Assembly: GCF_030685535.1 (NCBI RefSeq)
Contig: NZ_CP131601.1
Span: 3,038,001-3,102,000 of the forward strand
DNA length: 64,000 nt
Direction: 5' to 3'
DNA from: Photobacterium leiognathi
GTDB lineage: Bacteria; Pseudomonadota; Gammaproteobacteria; Enterobacterales; Vibrionaceae
The stretch's first letter is position 1, and the number at the start of each line of letters is the position of its first letter. Made by a program: the position numbers and the translations under genes. The notes under the pieces are model-generated. The model did not search any database. It was given only the letters and a program-made list of their open reading frames with translations, and had not been told where the DNA came from. Shown here piece after piece: positions 17,599-30,415 of the stretch.

Positions 17599-18084
17599 AT
17601 GCTTAGTAAATTCGAACAAGTCAAAAAAGAATGGGGCGGTCATAATGACGTCATTGATCAATGGCTGATGATGCGTCAACAACTGCTTATCGATTACTGT
17701 AAACTTGCAGGTCTTTCCCCAACCGAAGCGGCAAAAAACCGCCAACTTCCAACCGCATCTCAACTGACGTTATTTAATGAAGCCCTTGTTGATTACATTT
17801 CAGCAGGTCACTTCAAAATTTACGATAGCGTAATGGAACGCTGGCATCAAACAGGTTATTCACCTACCGAAGAAATTTCTGCACTCTACGCCAAAATTAC
17901 CCTAACCACCGATCCACTACTCAATTTCCATGACCGATACCATTCAATAAAGGATGATGATCTGCTCACTCATTTTGATGATGATTTATCAAAAGTCGGT
18001 GAGCTCATGGAAATGCGCTTTGGGTTAGAAGATAAACTCATTGAGCTTATCAGCGATAGCTTATCCTGCCCACCAGGCGCGTAA
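17599..18084 (+). CDS. rsd: Rsd, anti-sigma70 factor
   Basis: A 161-residue helical protein of the Rsd/AlgQ family (E. coli 158) that binds sigma70 and favours alternative sigma factors in stationary phase. The family core VDYISAGHFKIYDSVMERW and the C-terminal MEMRFGLEDKLIELI are visible. I chose the ATG at 17599 (GAGG 8 bases upstream) over a GTG two codons earlier. It converges on rpoC. Confidence 0.93.
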   Translation: MLSKFEQVKKEWGGHNDVIDQWLMMRQQLLIDYCKLAGLSPTEAAKNRQLPTASQLTLFNEALVDYISAGHFKIYDSVMERWHQTGYSPTEEISALYAKITLTTDPLLNFHDRYHSIKDDDLLTHFDDDLSKVGELMEMRFGLEDKLIELISDSLSCPPGA

Positions 18085-18205
18085 AAAACACCACCTTAAT
18101 ATTGTGGCAGCAACGCCATGCTGCCACCTCATCGTTAATCCTCAATCTTTCTCTTGTCTTTATCATCCACCAGCCACCTATTGATATTGCTTTATTACAG
18201 GCAAT

Positions 18206-18236
18206 AAAAAAGGCACCCCGAAGGATGCCTTTTAAA
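18206..18236 (-). terminator. terminator of the rpoBC transcript
   Basis: On the minus strand AAAAGGCATCC, a TTCG loop, GGGTGCCTTTT, then a T-run. It may also end rsd on the other strand. Confidence 0.88.
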
Positions 18237-18252
18237 TCAATCACGCTGAGAA

Positions 18253-21200
18253 TTAATTCTCGTCGTTAAGACCTGCGTTTAGTAGCGCTGCAAGATCTTG
18301 AGAAGCTTGCTCTGCATCCACTTGTGGTGCTACAGGCTCAAGCTCAACGTCACGCTGCTGTTGACGACGTTGGTGGTAAGAGAAACCAGTACCCGCTGGG
18401 ATCAGACGACCCACGATTACGTTTTCTTTCAGACCACGTAGGTCATCACGCTTACCAGAAACAGCTGCTTCTGTTAGTACGCGCGTTGTTTCCTGGAACG
18501 ATGCTGCTGAGATGAATGACTCAGTCGCAAGCGATGCTTTAGTGATACCTAGTAAGTCACGAGAGTAACTTGCAGGTGTCTTACCTTCAGCTTCAAGCTG
18601 ACGGTTAGCAATCGTTACGCGAGAGAATTCAACTTGCTCGCCTTCTAGGAACTCAGAATCACCTGCAGCAGTGATAGTTACCTTACGTAGCATCTGACGA
18701 ACGATAGTTTCAATGTGCTTATCGTTAATCTTAACGCCTTGTAGACGGTAAACTTCCTGAACCTCGTTCACGATGTATTCTGCTACTGCGTGTACGCCAC
18801 GTAGACGTAGAATATCGTGTGGAGTTTCTGGACCATCTGCAATCACATCGCCCTTCTCAACTTTTTCGCCTTCGAAAACGTTAAGCTGACGGTGTTTCAG
18901 GATCATCTCTTCGTACGGTTGACCTTCAGCTGGAGTGATGATCAAACGACGCTTACCTTTAGTCTCTTTACCGAAAGATACAGTACCTGTAATTTCAGCA
19001 AGGATCGCAGGCTCTTTAGGCTTACGAGCTTCGAACAAGTCAGCAACGCGTGGTAGACCACCCGTGATATCCTTGTTACCGCCAGATTTTTGTGGGATAC
19101 GTGCAAGCGTATCACCGATACCAACCATAGCGCCGTCGTCAAGCTGAACAATCGCCTTACCTGGTAGGAAGTATTGAGCTGGCATTTCAGTACCAGGGAT
19201 CATTACATCGTTACCATCTTCATCAACAAGTTTGATAGCTGGACGCATATCTTTACCTGCTGCTGGACGAGCTGCTGCATCAGTTACTTCGCTTGAAGAT
19301 AGACCAGTTAGGTCATCTGTTTGACGAGAAACTGTTACGCCGTCGATCATGTCAACGAACTGGATGCGACCTGCCACTTCAGTGATGATTGGCATGGTGT
19401 GCGCTTCCCAGTTTGCTACTGTTTCACCAGCAACAACTTCTGCACCGTCACCCTTGTTCAGGATTGTACCGTAAGACAGTTTGTAGTTCTCTTTCGTACG
19501 ACCGAACTCATCAATGATGGTTAATTCAGCAGCACGTGATGTTACTACAAGCTTACCTGCGTTGTTGGTTACGAACTTAGCATTGTGCAGCTTCATAGAA
19601 CCTGTAGTTTTCACTACAACGCTATTGTCTGCTGCCGCTGCTGATGCCGCACCACCGATGTGGAACGTACGCATTGTAAGCTGTGTACCTGGTTCACCGA
19701 TTGACTGAGCAGCAACAACACCCACTGCTTCACCAGAGTTAACCAAGTGACCGCGAGCAAGGTCACGACCGTAACAGAACTTACAACAACCGAAGTCATT
19801 CTCACACGTTACAACAGAACGTACTTTAACTTGGTCTACAGAGTTCGCTTCTAGGATCTCACACCACTTCTCATCAAGAAGCGTGTTACGAGGTGCTAGA
19901 ACTTCTTCTGTACCAGGTTTTAGAACGTCTTCAGCAACAACACGACCAAGTACGCGGTCACCTAGTTGCTCTTTAACATCACCACCCTCGATTAGAGGCA
20001 TCATAGTGATACCAGCGTGAGTGCCACAGTCATCAGTTGTAATAACAACGTCTTGAGCAACGTCTACTAGACGACGAGTCAGGTAACCTGAGTTCGCTGT
20101 CTTAAGTGCGGTATCCGCAAGACCCTTACGAGCACCGTGAGTAGAGATAAAGTACTGAAGTACGTTTAGACCTTCACGGAAGTTCGCTGTGATCGGTGTT
20201 TCGATGATTGAGCCATCCGGCTTAGCCATCAGACCACGCATACCAGCAAGCTGACGAATCTGAGCTGCAGAACCACGAGCACCAGAGTCGGCCATCATGT
20301 ATACGCTGTTGAACGATTTTTGCTGCTCTTCTTCACCGTCACGGTTAATAACAGTGTCAAAAGACAGGTTATCCATCATCGCTTTAGCAACTTGTTCGTT
20401 CGCTGTCGCCCAGATATCGATAACTTTGTTGTAACGTTCACCAGCAGTTACAAGACCTGACTGGAACTGCTCTTGAATTTCAGCAACTTCAGCTTCAGCT
20501 TCTGCGATCTTAGTGTACTTAGCTGCAGGTACAACCATATCGTCGATACCAACAGATACACCAGAAAGTGCAGCGTAAGCAAAACCTGTGTACATGATTT
20601 GGTCAGCGAAGATAACAGTATCTTTCATGCCCAATTCACGGTAACAAGTGTTAAGAAGCTTAGAAATTTGCTTCTTACCTAGTGCTTCAGTGTTCACAAG
20701 GCTGTATGGCAGACCTTTCGGTACGATAGGCCATAGCATTGCACGACCAACAGTAGTATCAACTAGTTCAGTTTTCTCAACTAAGTTACCCTGCTCGTCT
20801 TTCACGTATTCTGTAATACGTACTTTAACGCGAGCGTGAAGCTCTGCCATCTTAGTACGGTATGCTTTCTCAGCTTCAGCTGGTCCAGCAAGGTACATGC
20901 CTTCACCTTTCGCGTTGATTTTCTCACGCGTCATGTAGTAAAGACCCAATACAACGTCCTGAGAAGGTACGATGATCGGATCACCTGATGCAGGTGAAAG
21001 GATGTTGTTTGTTGACATCATAAGCGCACGTGCTTCTAGCTGTGCTTCAAGAGTCAACGGCAAGTGAACCGCCATCTGGTCACCATCGAAGTCGGCGTTG
21101 TATGCCGCACACACAAGTGGGTGAAGCTGAATCGCTTTACCTTCGATTAGGATTGGTTCAAACGCCTGAATACCTAGACGGTGCAGTGTTGGTGCACGGT

Positions 21201-22470
21201 TAAGCATTACTGGGTGTTCGCGAATAACTTCGTCTAGGATATCCCAAACTACTGCTTCTTCACGCTCAACCATCTTCTTAGCAGCTTTGATTGTCGTCGC
21301 AAGACCACGAGTCTCTAGCTTACCGTAGATGAATGGCTTAAATAGCTCTAGTGCCATCTTCTTAGGAAGACCACACTGATGCAGACGTAGGTATGGACCT
21401 ACTGTGATAACAGAACGACCTGAGTAGTCTACACGCTTACCAAGAAGGTTCTGACGGAAACGACCTTGTTTACCCTTGATCATATCAGCAAGAGATTTCA
21501 GAGGACGCTTGTTAGAGCCAGTGATAGCGCGGCCACGACGACCGTTATCTAGTAATGCATCAACAGATTCCTGAAGCATACGCTTTTCGTTACGTACGAT
21601 GATATCAGGAGCAGCCAGGTCTAAAAGACGCTTCAGACGGTTGTTACGGTTGATTACACGACGGTAAAGATCGTTCAGATCTGAAGTCGCGAAACGGCCG
21701 CCGTCTAGTGGTACCAACGGACGTAGATCCGGCGGTAGAACTGGCAGTACAGACAGGATCATCCACTCTGGGTTGTTACCTGACTGTAGGAAAGCTTCAA
21801 CTAGCTTAAGACGCTTAGTTAGCTTCTTACGCTTAGTTTCAGAGTTAGTTTCTTCTAACTCTTCACGCATGTTTTCGATTTCAGCGCTTAGGTCCATGTT
21901 ACCTAAAAGTGCTTTAACCGCTTCTGCGCCCATCTTAGCGTCGAACTCATCGCCCCACTCTTCAAGTGCATCCAAGTACTGCTCTTCAGAAAGCAGCTGG
22001 CTACGCTCAAGGTTGGTCATACCTGGTTCGATTACTACATATGATTCGAAGTAAAGTACACGCTCGATATCACGTAGAGGCATGTCCATTAACAGACCGA
22101 TACGAGATGGCAGTGACTTTAAGAACCAGATGTGAGCAACAGGTGAAGCAAGCTCAATGTGACCCATACGCTCACGGCGTACTTTAGTCTGAGTAACTTC
22201 AACACCACATTTTTCACAGATAACACCACGGTGCTTCAGGCGCTTGTACTTGCCACAAAGACACTCGTAGTCTTTTACCGGGCCAAAGATACGTGCACAG
22301 AAAAGACCGTCACGCTCAGGCTTGAAGGTACGATAGTTGATTGTTTCTGGCTTCTTAACTTCACCAAAAGACCATGAACGGATCATGTCAGGTGAAGCTA
22401 GACCGATTTTGATTGCATCAAATTCTTCGGTCTTATGTTGTGCTTTCAGAAACTTAAGTAAGTCTTTCAC
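18253..22470 (-). CDS. rpoC: RpoC, RNA polymerase beta' subunit
   Basis: A 1405-residue core RNA polymerase subunit (E. coli 1407). The N-terminal zinc finger [20 protein letters not shown] and the catalytic NADFDGD triad of aspartates are intact, as is the second zinc site [15 protein letters not shown]. Translation starts at GTG (VKDLLKF read as Met), as in E. coli, with AGGAG before it. It is cotranscribed with rpoB 100 bp upstream. Confidence 0.99.
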   Translation of the reverse strand: MKDLLKFLKAQHKTEEFDAIKIGLASPDMIRSWSFGEVKKPETINYRTFKPERDGLFCARIFGPVKDYECLCGKYKRLKHRGVICEKCGVEVTQTKVRRERMGHIELASPVAHIWFLKSLPSRIGLLMDMPLRDIERVLYFESYVVIEPGMTNLERSQLLSEEQYLDALEEWGDEFDAKMGAEAVKALLGNMDLSAEIENMREELEETNSETKRKKLTKRLKLVEAFLQSGNNPEWMILSVLPVLPPDLRPLVPLDGGRFATSDLNDLYRRVINRNNRLKRLLDLAAPDIIVRNEKRMLQESVDALLDNGRRGRAITGSNKRPLKSLADMIKGKQGRFRQNLLGKRVDYSGRSVITVGPYLRLHQCGLPKKMALELFKPFIYGKLETRGLATTIKAAKKMVEREEAVVWDILDEVIREHPVMLNRAPTLHRLGIQAFEPILIEGKAIQLHPLVCAAYNADFDGDQMAVHLPLTLEAQLEARALMMSTNNILSPASGDPIIVPSQDVVLGLYYMTREKINAKGEGMYLAGPAEAEKAYRTKMAELHARVKVRITEYVKDEQGNLVEKTELVDTTVGRAMLWPIVPKGLPYSLVNTEALGKKQISKLLNTCYRELGMKDTVIFADQIMYTGFAYAALSGVSVGIDDMVVPAAKYTKIAEAEAEVAEIQEQFQSGLVTAGERYNKVIDIWATANEQVAKAMMDNLSFDTVINRDGEEEQQKSFNSVYMMADSGARGSAAQIRQLAGMRGLMAKPDGSIIETPITANFREGLNVLQYFISTHGARKGLADTALKTANSGYLTRRLVDVAQDVVITTDDCGTHAGITMMPLIEGGDVKEQLGDRVLGRVVAEDVLKPGTEEVLAPRNTLLDEKWCEILEANSVDQVKVRSVVTCENDFGCCKFCYGRDLARGHLVNSGEAVGVVAAQSIGEPGTQLTMRTFHIGGAASAAAADNSVVVKTTGSMKLHNAKFVTNNAGKLVVTSRAAELTIIDEFGRTKENYKLSYGTILNKGDGAEVVAGETVANWEAHTMPIITEVAGRIQFVDMIDGVTVSRQTDDLTGLSSSEVTDAAARPAAGKDMRPAIKLVDEDGNDVMIPGTEMPAQYFLPGKAIVQLDDGAMVGIGDTLARIPQKSGGNKDITGGLPRVADLFEARKPKEPAILAEITGTVSFGKETKGKRRLIITPAEGQPYEEMILKHRQLNVFEGEKVEKGDVIADGPETPHDILRLRGVHAVAEYIVNEVQEVYRLQGVKINDKHIETIVRQMLRKVTITAAGDSEFLEGEQVEFSRVTIANRQLEAEGKTPASYSRDLLGITKASLATESFISAASFQETTRVLTEAAVSGKRDDLRGLKENVIVGRLIPAGTGFSYHQRRQQQRDVELEPVAPQVDAEQASQDLAALLNAGLNDEN

Positions 22471-22499
22471 ATTCGGCTCCTGTGAGGAGTTGACCCATA

Positions 22500-22523
22500 A
22501 AGGCGCCAGTCTACTGGCGCCTT
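22500..22523 (-). other. GC-rich hairpin between rpoB and rpoC
   Basis: AAGGCGCCA and TGGCGCCTT form a perfect 9-bp stem with a 6-base loop. It is followed by only three T, so it is more likely an mRNA processing or stability element than a terminator. Confidence 0.75.
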
Positions 22524-22570
22524 CATATTTATACCGGAGTAACTAATAAGTATAGGTGACTAACCTAGGC

Positions 22571-25500
22571 TTACTCGTCTTCCAGCTCGATGTTAATACC
22601 CAACGAGCGGATTTCTTTCAACAATACGTTGAATGATTCCGGCATACCTGGTTCCATACGATGATCACCGTCAACGATGTTCTTATACATCTTCGTACGG
22701 CCGTTAACGTCATCCGACTTAACGGTTAGCATTTCTTGAAGGGTGTATGCTGCGCCGTATGCTTCAAGCGCCCACACTTCCATCTCACCGAAACGCTGAC
22801 CACCGAACTGAGCTTTACCACCCAGCGGCTGCTGAGTAACAAGGCTGTAAGAACCGGTAGAACGGGCGTGCATCTTGTCATCAACCAAGTGGTTCAGCTT
22901 AAGCATGTACATGTAACCAACAGTTACAGGACGCTCAAATGCATCACCAGTACGGCCATCAAACAACTTCAGCTGACCAGACTCTGGTAGATCACCCAGT
23001 TTTAGCAGCTCTTTGATTGATGGTTCAGGTGCGCCATCAAATACTGGAGTTGCAATAGGTAGACCTTTACGAAGGTTTTGTACAAGTGTACGTACTTCGT
23101 CATCTGTTAGTGCAGCAACGTCTACTTTCTGACGAGTATCGCCTAGATCGTAAACTTTCTGTAGGAAGTTACGGAACTTGTGTAACTCCTGCTGCTCTTT
23201 CAGCATGTCGTTAAGTTTGTCACCGATACCTTTCGCCGCAAGACCTAAGTGAGTCTCAAGGATCTGACCGATGTTCATACGAGAAGGTACACCCAGTGGG
23301 TTCAGAACGATATCAACCGTTTGACCTTTCTCATCGTAAGGCATGTCTTCAACAGGGTTAATCTTAGAGATAACACCCTTGTTACCGTGACGACCCGCCA
23401 TCTTATCACCCGGTTGGATGCGACGCTTAACAGCTAGGTATACTTTAACAATCTTAAGTACGCCAGGTGCTAGGTCATCACCTTGAGTGATCTTACGACG
23501 CTTAGATTCAAACTTCTTATCGAACTCAGCTTTCAGTTCATCATACTGCTCTGCAAGCTGTTCCAATTGGTTTTGTAGTGCTTCGTCGTCAAGCGTAACA
23601 GCGAATAGTGCATCGCGGTTCATTGAAGCAATCTTGTCTTCACTGTAACCCGCAGATAGCAGAAGCGTACGAACACGAGCAAGAAGACCACCCTCAAGGA
23701 TCTGGAATTCTTCTGTGATATCTTTCTTCGCTTCTTTCAGCTGCATCTCTTCAATTTCAAGAGCACGCTTGTCTTTCTCAACGCCATCACGAGTGAATAC
23801 TTGTACGTCAATGATCGTACCAGTCACACTACCAGGAACACGTAGAGATGAATCTTTAACATCAGATGCTTTCTCACCGAAGATCGCACGTAGTAGCTTC
23901 TCTTCAGGTGTTAGTTGTGTTTCACCCTTAGGTGTCACTTTACCAACTAGGATGTCGCCACCCTTCACTTCAGCACCGATGTAAACGATACCTGACTCGT
24001 CCAACTTAGAAAGTGCTGCTTCACCCACGTTAGGGATGTCGGCAGTAATTTCTTCAGAACCCAGCTTCGTATCACGCGCCACACAAGAAAGCTCTTGGAT
24101 GTGGATAGTTGTGAAACGATCTTCCTGAACTACACGCTCAGAAACTAAGATGGAGTCCTCGAAGTTGTAACCGTTCCAAGGCATGAACGCGATACGCATG
24201 TTTTGACCAAGCGCAAGCTCACCAAGGTCTGTTGAAGGACCATCAGCAAGTACATCACCACGTGATACTGGCTCACCAGGTAGCACGGTTGGACGCTGGT
24301 TAATACATGTGTTCTGGTTAGAACGCGTGTACTTAGTTAAGTTGTAGATATCGATACCTGCTTCACCAGGGATCAACTCGTCGTCGTTAACTTTGATAAC
24401 GATACGAGATGCATCTACAGACTGAACTGTACCACCACGTTTAGCTACAGCTGTAACACCAGAATCAACACCGATTTGACGCTCAATACCAGTACCTACT
24501 AGCGGCTTATCAGCACGGATAGTTGGAACTGCCTGACGTTGCATGTTCGCACCCATTAGGGCACGGTTAGCATCATCGTGTTCTAGGAACGGGATCAGAG
24601 ATGCCGCCACCGATACAACCTGGTTAGTTGCAACGTCCATGTACTGAACATGGTCACGTGGGTGCAGACCTGAATCACCTTTCTGACGAGCAGTGATCAA
24701 CTCGTCAGCAAATGAACCGTCTTCGTTAAGCGCGGCGTTCGCCTGAGCAATAACGTATAGACCTTCTTCAATTGCAGATAGGTATTCGATTTCTTCTGAA
24801 ACTTTTCCGTCTACCACTTTACGGTAAGGTGTTTCCAAGAAACCGTAAGGGTTACAACGCGCAAATACAGATAGCGAGTTGATTAGACCGATGTTTGGAC
24901 CTTCAGGCGTTTCGATAGGACATAGGCGACCGTAGTGAGTCGCGTGTACGTCACGTACTTCGAAGCCAGCACGCTCACGAGTCAGACCACCTGGACCAAG
25001 CGCCGAGATACGACGTTTGTGAGTAACTTCTGACAGTGGGTTGTTCTGGTCCATAAACTGAGACAGCTGAGAAGAGCCAAAGAACTCTTTTACTGCCGCA
25101 GAAATAGGCTTAGCGTTAATTAAATCTTGAGGCATGATTGCATCAAGATCGCCTAGGCTTAGACGCTCTTTAACAGCACGCTCAACACGTACTAGACCTA
25201 CGCGGAATTGGTTTTCAGCCATTTCGCCAACAGAACGAATACGACGGTTACCTAGGTGGTCGATATCATCAACTTCACCTTTACCGTTACGGATATCGAT
25301 CAGTTTACGCATAACATCGATGATGTCAGCGTGGTCTAGTGTACCTGGGCCAGTTGTCTCATCACGAAGAAGAGAGCTGTTGAACTTCATACGACCAACA
25401 GCAGACAGATCGTAACGATCTTCAGAGAAGAACAAGCTTTCGAAAAGTTGCTCTGCTGCTTCACGTGTTGGTGGCTCGCCAGGGCGCATCATGCGGTAGA

Positions 25501-26596
25501 TTTCTACCAATGCACTTAAACGGTCAGTTGTATTGTCGATACGTAGTGTATCTGACATATAAGGACCGTGGTCTAGATCGTTCGTAAATAGAACGTCGAT
25601 AGACTTGTGACCCGCCTGAGATAGAAGTGCTAATGCTTCCAGGCTTAATTCCTGGTTAGCCGCGACAATCAGTTCACCAGTATTTTCATCGATGTAATCA
25701 CGTGATGCGATCTTGCCAACGATGTATTCAACAGGTACTTCGATGTGATCAACGCCGTCTTTGCCTAATTGGCGAATGTGACGAGCAGTGATGCGACGAC
25801 CTTTCTCTACGTATACAGTGCCGTTTGCTTCGATATCAAAGCTTGCAGTTTCACCACGTAGACGATCCGGTACCAACTCCATAACAAGAGACTTGCCTTG
25901 AACTTCGAAATGAATTTTTTCGAAGAACATGTCAAGGATCTGATCTGTTGTGTAGTTAAGTGCACGAAGGATGATAGACGCAGGTAATTTACGACGACGG
26001 TCGATACGTACGAATACACTATCCTTAGGATCGAACTCGAAATCCAACCATGAACCACGGTAAGGGATTACACGAGCGTTATATAACACTTTACCTGAGG
26101 AGTGGGTCTTACCCTTATCGCTGTCGAAGAAGACACCCGGGCTACGGTGTAGCTGGGATACGATAACCCTCTCGGTACCGTTAATAACGAATGTACCGTT
26201 ATCTGTCATGAGCGGAATTTCGCCCATGTAAACTTCTTGTTCTTTAATGTCTTTTACAGTGCCAGCTAGCGCGTCTTTATCGTACATGACAAGACGTAGC
26301 TTCACACGTAGTGGAGCAGAATAAGTTACGCCACGAATCTGACATTCTTTAACATCGAAGACCGGCTCACCGAGACGATAGCTAACGTATTGCAGCTCGG
26401 AATTGCCGTTATAGCTCTGGATTGGAAAAACAGAGCGAAAGGCAGCTTCTAGACCGTAATGCCCTTCTGGATCCTGCTCGATAAATTTTTGGAAAGAATC
26501 AAGCTGGATCGACAGCAAGTATGGAGCTTCCAAAACTTGCGGACGCTTACCAAAATCCTTACGGATACGCTTTTTCTCGGTATAAGAGTAAACCAT
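22571..26596 (-). CDS. rpoB: RpoB, RNA polymerase beta subunit
   Basis: A 1341-residue subunit (E. coli 1342). The rifampicin pocket sequence [20 protein letters not shown] with [10 protein letters not shown] is wild type. The C-terminal [10 protein letters not shown] and [19 protein letters not shown] motifs are present. GAGGAACCT precedes the ATG. It follows rplL after a 225-bp spacer that probably holds an attenuator. Confidence 0.99.
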   Translation of the reverse strand: MVYSYTEKKRIRKDFGKRPQVLEAPYLLSIQLDSFQKFIEQDPEGHYGLEAAFRSVFPIQSYNGNSELQYVSYRLGEPVFDVKECQIRGVTYSAPLRVKLRLVMYDKDALAGTVKDIKEQEVYMGEIPLMTDNGTFVINGTERVIVSQLHRSPGVFFDSDKGKTHSSGKVLYNARVIPYRGSWLDFEFDPKDSVFVRIDRRRKLPASIILRALNYTTDQILDMFFEKIHFEVQGKSLVMELVPDRLRGETASFDIEANGTVYVEKGRRITARHIRQLGKDGVDHIEVPVEYIVGKIASRDYIDENTGELIVAANQELSLEALALLSQAGHKSIDVLFTNDLDHGPYMSDTLRIDNTTDRLSALVEIYRMMRPGEPPTREAAEQLFESLFFSEDRYDLSAVGRMKFNSSLLRDETTGPGTLDHADIIDVMRKLIDIRNGKGEVDDIDHLGNRRIRSVGEMAENQFRVGLVRVERAVKERLSLGDLDAIMPQDLINAKPISAAVKEFFGSSQLSQFMDQNNPLSEVTHKRRISALGPGGLTRERAGFEVRDVHATHYGRLCPIETPEGPNIGLINSLSVFARCNPYGFLETPYRKVVDGKVSEEIEYLSAIEEGLYVIAQANAALNEDGSFADELITARQKGDSGLHPRDHVQYMDVATNQVVSVAASLIPFLEHDDANRALMGANMQRQAVPTIRADKPLVGTGIERQIGVDSGVTAVAKRGGTVQSVDASRIVIKVNDDELIPGEAGIDIYNLTKYTRSNQNTCINQRPTVLPGEPVSRGDVLADGPSTDLGELALGQNMRIAFMPWNGYNFEDSILVSERVVQEDRFTTIHIQELSCVARDTKLGSEEITADIPNVGEAALSKLDESGIVYIGAEVKGGDILVGKVTPKGETQLTPEEKLLRAIFGEKASDVKDSSLRVPGSVTGTIIDVQVFTRDGVEKDKRALEIEEMQLKEAKKDITEEFQILEGGLLARVRTLLLSAGYSEDKIASMNRDALFAVTLDDEALQNQLEQLAEQYDELKAEFDKKFESKRRKITQGDDLAPGVLKIVKVYLAVKRRIQPGDKMAGRHGNKGVISKINPVEDMPYDEKGQTVDIVLNPLGVPSRMNIGQILETHLGLAAKGIGDKLNDMLKEQQELHKFRNFLQKVYDLGDTRQKVDVAALTDDEVRTLVQNLRKGLPIATPVFDGAPEPSIKELLKLGDLPESGQLKLFDGRTGDAFERPVTVGYMYMLKLNHLVDDKMHARSTGSYSLVTQQPLGGKAQFGGQRFGEMEVWALEAYGAAYTLQEMLTVKSDDVNGRTKMYKNIVDGDHRMEPGMPESFNVLLKEIRSLGINIELEDE

Positions 26597-26821
26597 AGGT
26601 TCCTCAGATCGCTGATAAGTGATCCAAACTACCCCAAAACAAACGGGGGTAGAGACTAAACTTTGTTTATGTGTAGGAATGACCCGGTGAAATCAGGGGC
26701 ATTTTTTGCTAGACAGTGGATACAAAACAAGGTGAAAAATACCACCGCCCTACAGCGCAAAAAGGCAGGTAGCAATTTGCCACCAGCCAATAGCCTAAAA
26801 GGCTAGGAAATCAAATAATGA
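26597..26821 (-). promoter_or_regulatory. rplL-rpoB intercistronic spacer
   Basis: The 225-bp gap corresponds to the attenuator and RNase III processing region of E. coli. A small stem CTAGCC/GGCTA (26793-26806) lies just after rplL. I cannot define the attenuator precisely. Confidence 0.4.
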
Positions 26822-27187
26822 TTACTTGATTTCAACAGAAGCACCAGCTTCTTCTAGTTGAGCTTTAAGAGCTTCAGCTTCAGCTTTCTCAACGCCTTCT
26901 TTTAGAGGTGCTGGAGCGCCGTCTACTACAGCTTTAGCTTCTTTAAGACCTAGGCCAGTTGCGCCACGTACTGCTTTGATTACAGCAACTTTGTTAGCAC
27001 CAGCAGCAGTTAGGATTACGTCGAATTCAGTTTGCTCTTCAGCTGCGTCTGCAGCTGCGCCGCCTGCTACAACTGCAGCTGCAGCAGTAACACCGAACTT
27101 CTCTTCCATAGCTTCGATTAGTTCAACAACTTGCATTACAGACATTTCTGCAACTGCGTCTAGGATTTGCTCGTTAGTGATAGACAT
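26822..27187 (-). CDS. rplL: ribosomal protein bL12 (L7/L12)
   Basis: A 121-residue stalk protein that recruits translation GTPases as dimers on L10. It has the N-terminal dimerisation helices, an Ala/Gly-rich hinge ([18 protein letters not shown]) and the conserved C-terminal domain [20 protein letters not shown]. It lies 59 bp after rplJ. Confidence 0.98.
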   Translation of the reverse strand: MSITNEQILDAVAEMSVMQVVELIEAMEEKFGVTAAAAVVAGGAAADAAEEQTEFDVILTAAGANKVAVIKAVRGATGLGLKEAKAVVDGAPAPLKEGVEKAEAEALKAQLEEAGASVEIK

Positions 27188-27246
27188 AACAATTCTCTTT
27201 AAAAGTCAACAATAAGTTTAAATAGTAATCAGATAAAGCTTTGCAA

Positions 27247-27741
27247 TTAAGCAGCAGCTTCTTCTTTCTGATCACGTACTGCAGCGATAGTACGTACAAG
27301 TTTACCAGCAGACGCTTCTTTCATGCACATCATTAGGCGTGCGATAGCTTCGTCGTAAGTTGGTAGAGTTGCTAGTACTTCAACGTTTGCAACAGCGCCT
27401 TCAAATGCAGCTGCTTTGATCTCGAAAGATTTGTTCTCTTTAGCGAAGTCTTTGAAAAGACGCGCTGCAGCACCTGGGTGCTCGTTAGAGAAACCGATTA
27501 GTGAAGGACCAACGAAAACGTCTTTAAGACATTCGAAATCAGTACCTTCAACTGCACGGCGTGCTAGTGTGTTACGAACAACTTTTACGTATACGCCAGC
27601 TTCACGAGCTTGCTTACGTAAAGTAGTCATCGCACCCACAGTAACACCGCGAGAGTCAGCAACAACAGCAGAAAGTGCACCGTTGGCAGCTTCGTTGACT
27701 TCAGCAACAATTGCTTTTTTGTCTTGAAGATTTAATGCCAT
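27247..27741 (-). CDS. rplJ: ribosomal protein uL10
   Basis: A 164-residue protein (E. coli 165) that anchors the L7/L12 stalk to 23S rRNA and, with L12, represses its own mRNA through the leader. Starts [23 protein letters not shown] lies upstream of the ATG. It is separated from rplA by the L10 leader with its own promoter. Confidence 0.98.
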   Translation of the reverse strand: MALNLQDKKAIVAEVNEAANGALSAVVADSRGVTVGAMTTLRKQAREAGVYVKVVRNTLARRAVEGTDFECLKDVFVGPSLIGFSNEHPGAAARLFKDFAKENKSFEIKAAAFEGAVANVEVLATLPTYDEAIARLMMCMKEASAGKLVRTIAAVRDQKEEAAA

Positions 27742-27944
27742 TGGATTTGCTCCTGGATTGTTTTACACCACTCACTGCCAAAATAGCAGGAGAGTCTTAC
27801 GGCGCAGATCCAAGAAAGACATACATCAATCATGTTCTGGCACCGTCTACGTAGGTGAATTATTAAGTTCCGAAGAACGCCTACGGTCTTTGACGGAGGC
27901 TAACTGCAAGCAATTAGCCCCAGCCACGAATTCGGAAGCGACAA
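27742..27944 (-). promoter_or_regulatory. L10 leader of rplJL-rpoBC
   Basis: A roughly 200-nt untranslated leader with long stems, including GTAGGCGTTC...CACCTAC around 27852-27886, at the position of the L10(L12)4 binding leader known in enteric bacteria. Autoregulation is taken from the family; the fold was judged by eye. Confidence 0.7.
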
Positions 27945-27972
27945 ATTATACACTAACTTATCGCTTCTGCAA
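27945..27972 (-). promoter_or_regulatory. promoter of rplJL-rpoBC
   Basis: Minus strand TTGCAG (27972-27967), 16 bases, TATAAT (27950-27945). It lies directly before the L10 leader. Confidence 0.75.
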
Positions 27973-27976
27973 ATTA

Positions 27977-28681
27977 TTACGCTACGTTAGTTTTCAGAGA
28001 GTTCTGATCTAACGCTACGCCTGCACCCATAGTAGTAGAGATGCTTACTTTCTTAATGAAAGTACCTTTAGCTGAAGAAGGCTTAGCTTTCTTCAGTGCA
28101 ACTAGAAGAGCTTCTAAGTTCTCTTGTAGTTGAGCGGCTTCAAAGTCCACTTTACCGATAGTAGTGTGGATGATGCCGTTTTTGTCGTTACGGTAACGAA
28201 CCTGACCCGCTTTAGCATTCTTAACTGCTTCAGCAACGTTAGGAGTTACAGTACCAACTTTAGGGTTTGGCATAAGACCGCGAGGACCTAGGATAGTACC
28301 TAGTTGACCAACAACGCGCATTGCATCTGGAGATGCGATAACTACGTCAAAGTTCATTTCGCCTTTCTTAACTTGCTCAGCAAGATCTTCCATACCCACT
28401 AGATCAGCACCAGCTTCTTTAGCAGCTTCTGCGTTTGCACCTTGAGTGAACACAGCAACACGGATATCACGACCAGTACCGTTTGGTAGTACAGTTGCAC
28501 CACGTACGTTTTGGTCAGATTTACGTGCATCAATGCCTAGGTTAACAGCAACGTCAACGCTTTCATTGAATTTAGCAGTAGCTAGTTCTTTTAGAAGAGC
28601 AACAGCTTCGTTGATTTCGTACTCACGAGTAGCATCAACTTTTTCACGGATAACGCGCATGCGCTTAGTCAGTTTAGCCAT
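27977..28681 (-). CDS. rplA: ribosomal protein uL1
   Basis: A 234-residue protein (E. coli 234) of the L1 stalk, also a translational repressor of the rplKA message. Visible family segments are [18 protein letters not shown] and the [15 protein letters not shown] signature. It starts 4 bp after rplK, so translation is probably coupled. Confidence 0.98.
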   Translation of the reverse strand: MAKLTKRMRVIREKVDATREYEINEAVALLKELATAKFNESVDVAVNLGIDARKSDQNVRGATVLPNGTGRDIRVAVFTQGANAEAAKEAGADLVGMEDLAEQVKKGEMNFDVVIASPDAMRVVGQLGTILGPRGLMPNPKVGTVTPNVAEAVKNAKAGQVRYRNDKNGIIHTTIGKVDFEAAQLQENLEALLVALKKAKPSSAKGTFIKKVSISTTMGAGVALDQNSLKTNVA

Positions 28682-28685
28682 CTTA

Positions 28686-29114
28686 TTAACCCTCTACCAC
28701 TAGGCCCATTGAGCGAGCAGTACCAGCAATTGAACGCTTCATAGCTTCAATATCAGCACCAGTCATGTCTGCAGCTTTAGTCTCAGCGATCTCTTGGATC
28801 TGAGCGTCAGTTACAGTACCTACTTTCTCAGTGTTTGGACGACCTGAACCAGACTTAAGGCCAGCTGCTTTAAGCAGAAGAACTGCTGCAGGTGGAGTCT
28901 TAGTTACGAACGTGAAAGAACGGTCGCTGTATACTGTGATAACAACTGGAGTTGGAAGACCTTTCTCTAGAGAGTCAGTCTTAGCGTTGAACGCTTTACA
29001 GAATTCCATGATGTTAACACCGTGTTGACCAAGTGCTGGACCAACTGGTGGACTAGGGTTTGCCATACCAGCTGCAACTTGCAGCTTGATGTAAGCTTCT
29101 ACTTTTTTAGCCAT
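28686..29114 (-). CDS. rplK: ribosomal protein uL11
   Basis: A 142-residue protein of the GTPase-associated centre needed for RelA activation. Starts [20 protein letters not shown] with the [19 protein letters not shown] signature. First gene of the rplKA pair behind its own promoter. Confidence 0.98.
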   Translation of the reverse strand: MAKKVEAYIKLQVAAGMANPSPPVGPALGQHGVNIMEFCKAFNAKTDSLEKGLPTPVVITVYSDRSFTFVTKTPPAAVLLLKAAGLKSGSGRPNTEKVGTVTDAQIQEIAETKAADMTGADIEAMKRSIAGTARSMGLVVEG

Positions 29115-29189
29115 TGCTATTTACCTAAATTTGGGTTCAAACGTCTATTTTTAAACAAACAGACTCCCCGTCTAACGAAAGGGCGCGAA

Positions 29190-29218
29190 ATTATAGCTTA
29201 ATTCCACGCCCCTGACAA
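29190..29218 (-). promoter_or_regulatory. promoter of rplKA
   Basis: Minus strand TTGTCA (29218-29213), 17 bases, TATAAT (29195-29190), followed by a GC-rich discriminator (TTCGCGCCC) typical of stringently controlled promoters. Confidence 0.85.
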
Positions 29219-29239
29219 TACAACTTGAACAGAATTTGA

Positions 29240-29785
29240 TCAGTTCTTTTCTACTTGACCGAACTCTAGTTCTACTGGTGTTGCACGACCAAAGATCGAT
29301 ACAGAAACCTTAACACGGCTCTTATCGTAATCAACTGATTCAATTGTACCATTGAAGTCAGCAAATGGACCGTCAGTCACACGTACCACTTCACCTGGTT
29401 CAAATACTGTCTTATGAACAGGAGACTCACTAGCTTGCTGTAGACGGTTAAGGATCGCGTCCGCTTCTTTATCAGAAATCGGAGCAGGACGATCAGATGT
29501 ACCGCCAATGAAGCCCATAACACGTGGAATACTGCGTACTAGGTGCCATGTTTCGTCGTTCATTACCATGTTTACTAGCACGTAACCTGGGAAGAACTTA
29601 CGCTCGCTCTTGCGGCGCTGGCCTGCACGTACTTCTACTACTTCTTCAGTAGGTACAAGAACTTCATCAAAGTGCTCTTCCATACCGTGCATTTTGATAT
29701 GCTCGCGCAGTGACTGTGCAACTCGGCCTTCAAAACCAGAAAAAGCCTGTACTACATACCATCGTTTTTTTGGAGCTTCGCTCAT
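29240..29785 (-). CDS. nusG: NusG, transcription elongation/termination factor
   Basis: A 181-residue protein (E. coli 181) that binds RNA polymerase, Rho and ribosomes. The N-terminal NGN domain begins [20 protein letters not shown] and the KOW domain shows [19 protein letters not shown]. It follows secE after 11 bp in a conserved operon. Confidence 0.98.
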   Translation of the reverse strand: MSEAPKKRWYVVQAFSGFEGRVAQSLREHIKMHGMEEHFDEVLVPTEEVVEVRAGQRRKSERKFFPGYVLVNMVMNDETWHLVRSIPRVMGFIGGTSDRPAPISDKEADAILNRLQQASESPVHKTVFEPGEVVRVTDGPFADFNGTIESVDYDKSRVKVSVSIFGRATPVELEFGQVEKN

Positions 29786-29796
29786 GAATTCTTACC

Positions 29797-30174
29797 TCAC
29801 ACGCCGGTAACTAGGCGCACTAAACGGACCATAATGCCGTCGATACCCCAAAGGGCTAACGCCATCACTACAGTGACTGCTAGAACGATAAAGGTTGTCT
29901 GCGTAGCTTCCTGACGAGTAGGCCATACCACTTTGCGGACTTCCATGCGCGACTCACTTGCAAAACGAATCGCGGCTTTACCTTTTGCTGTAAATGCAGC
30001 AGTGATCCCAGCAACAGCTACAAGAGCAATTACTGCAGATGTACGCAGCACAACAGAAACATCACTGTACAGGTAATTACCAACCACAGCAGCAGCTAGC
30101 AAAGCAAAAACTACGACCCATTTCAGGCCATCCATTTTGCTTTCGCTTTCTTGGTTTTCGGCATTCGCATTCAT
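29797..30174 (-). CDS. secE: SecE, protein translocase subunit
   Basis: A 125-residue inner-membrane protein (E. coli 127) with three hydrophobic segments (about 17-35, 40-60 and 92-115). The conserved SecE segment ESRMEVRKVVWPTRQE precedes the last one. It stabilises SecY in the translocon. AGGTTGT precedes the ATG. It is transcribed separately from tuf, which ends in a terminator upstream. Confidence 0.97.
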   Translation of the reverse strand: MNANAENQESESKMDGLKWVVVFALLAAAVVGNYLYSDVSVVLRTSAVIALVAVAGITAAFTAKGKAAIRFASESRMEVRKVVWPTRQEATQTTFIVLAVTVVMALALWGIDGIMVRLVRLVTGV

Positions 30175-30207
30175 ACAACCAACCTGTAACTAGTCTTTAT
30201 TTAGACG

Positions 30208-30232
30208 AAAATAACCCCGCTATTGCGAGGTC
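30208..30232 (-). other. hairpin with T-rich tail in the secE leader
   Basis: On the minus strand CCTCGC-AATA-GCGGGG is followed by TTATTTT. It looks like a weak terminator or attenuator 34 bp upstream of secE. Confidence 0.45.
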
Positions 30233-30344
30233 TTAGATGAAGGAAAAGGAATAACCCTTTAATAACATTAGCAAAAAACTTCATCCCACGAAATTTCATT
30301 TCTGACACTTGAACAAAAAACACACGTTTTTATATTAAAGTGTA

Positions 30345-30376
30345 GAAAAAGGGCATCAAATGATGCCCTTTTTTGT
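30345..30376 (-). terminator. terminator of tuf
   Basis: AAAAAAGGGCATCA and TGATGCCCTTTTT form a strong stem with T-runs on both strands, 40 bp after the tuf stop. Confidence 0.92.
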
Positions 30377-30415
30377 GTACTGTCGTCAAATTAAATTCGA
30401 CGGCTTTGCAGCAAC

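Noticed and set aside
27416..27727. 103-residue frame on the plus strand
   Set aside because: Shadow of rplJ, a result of biased codon use in a highly expressed gene.
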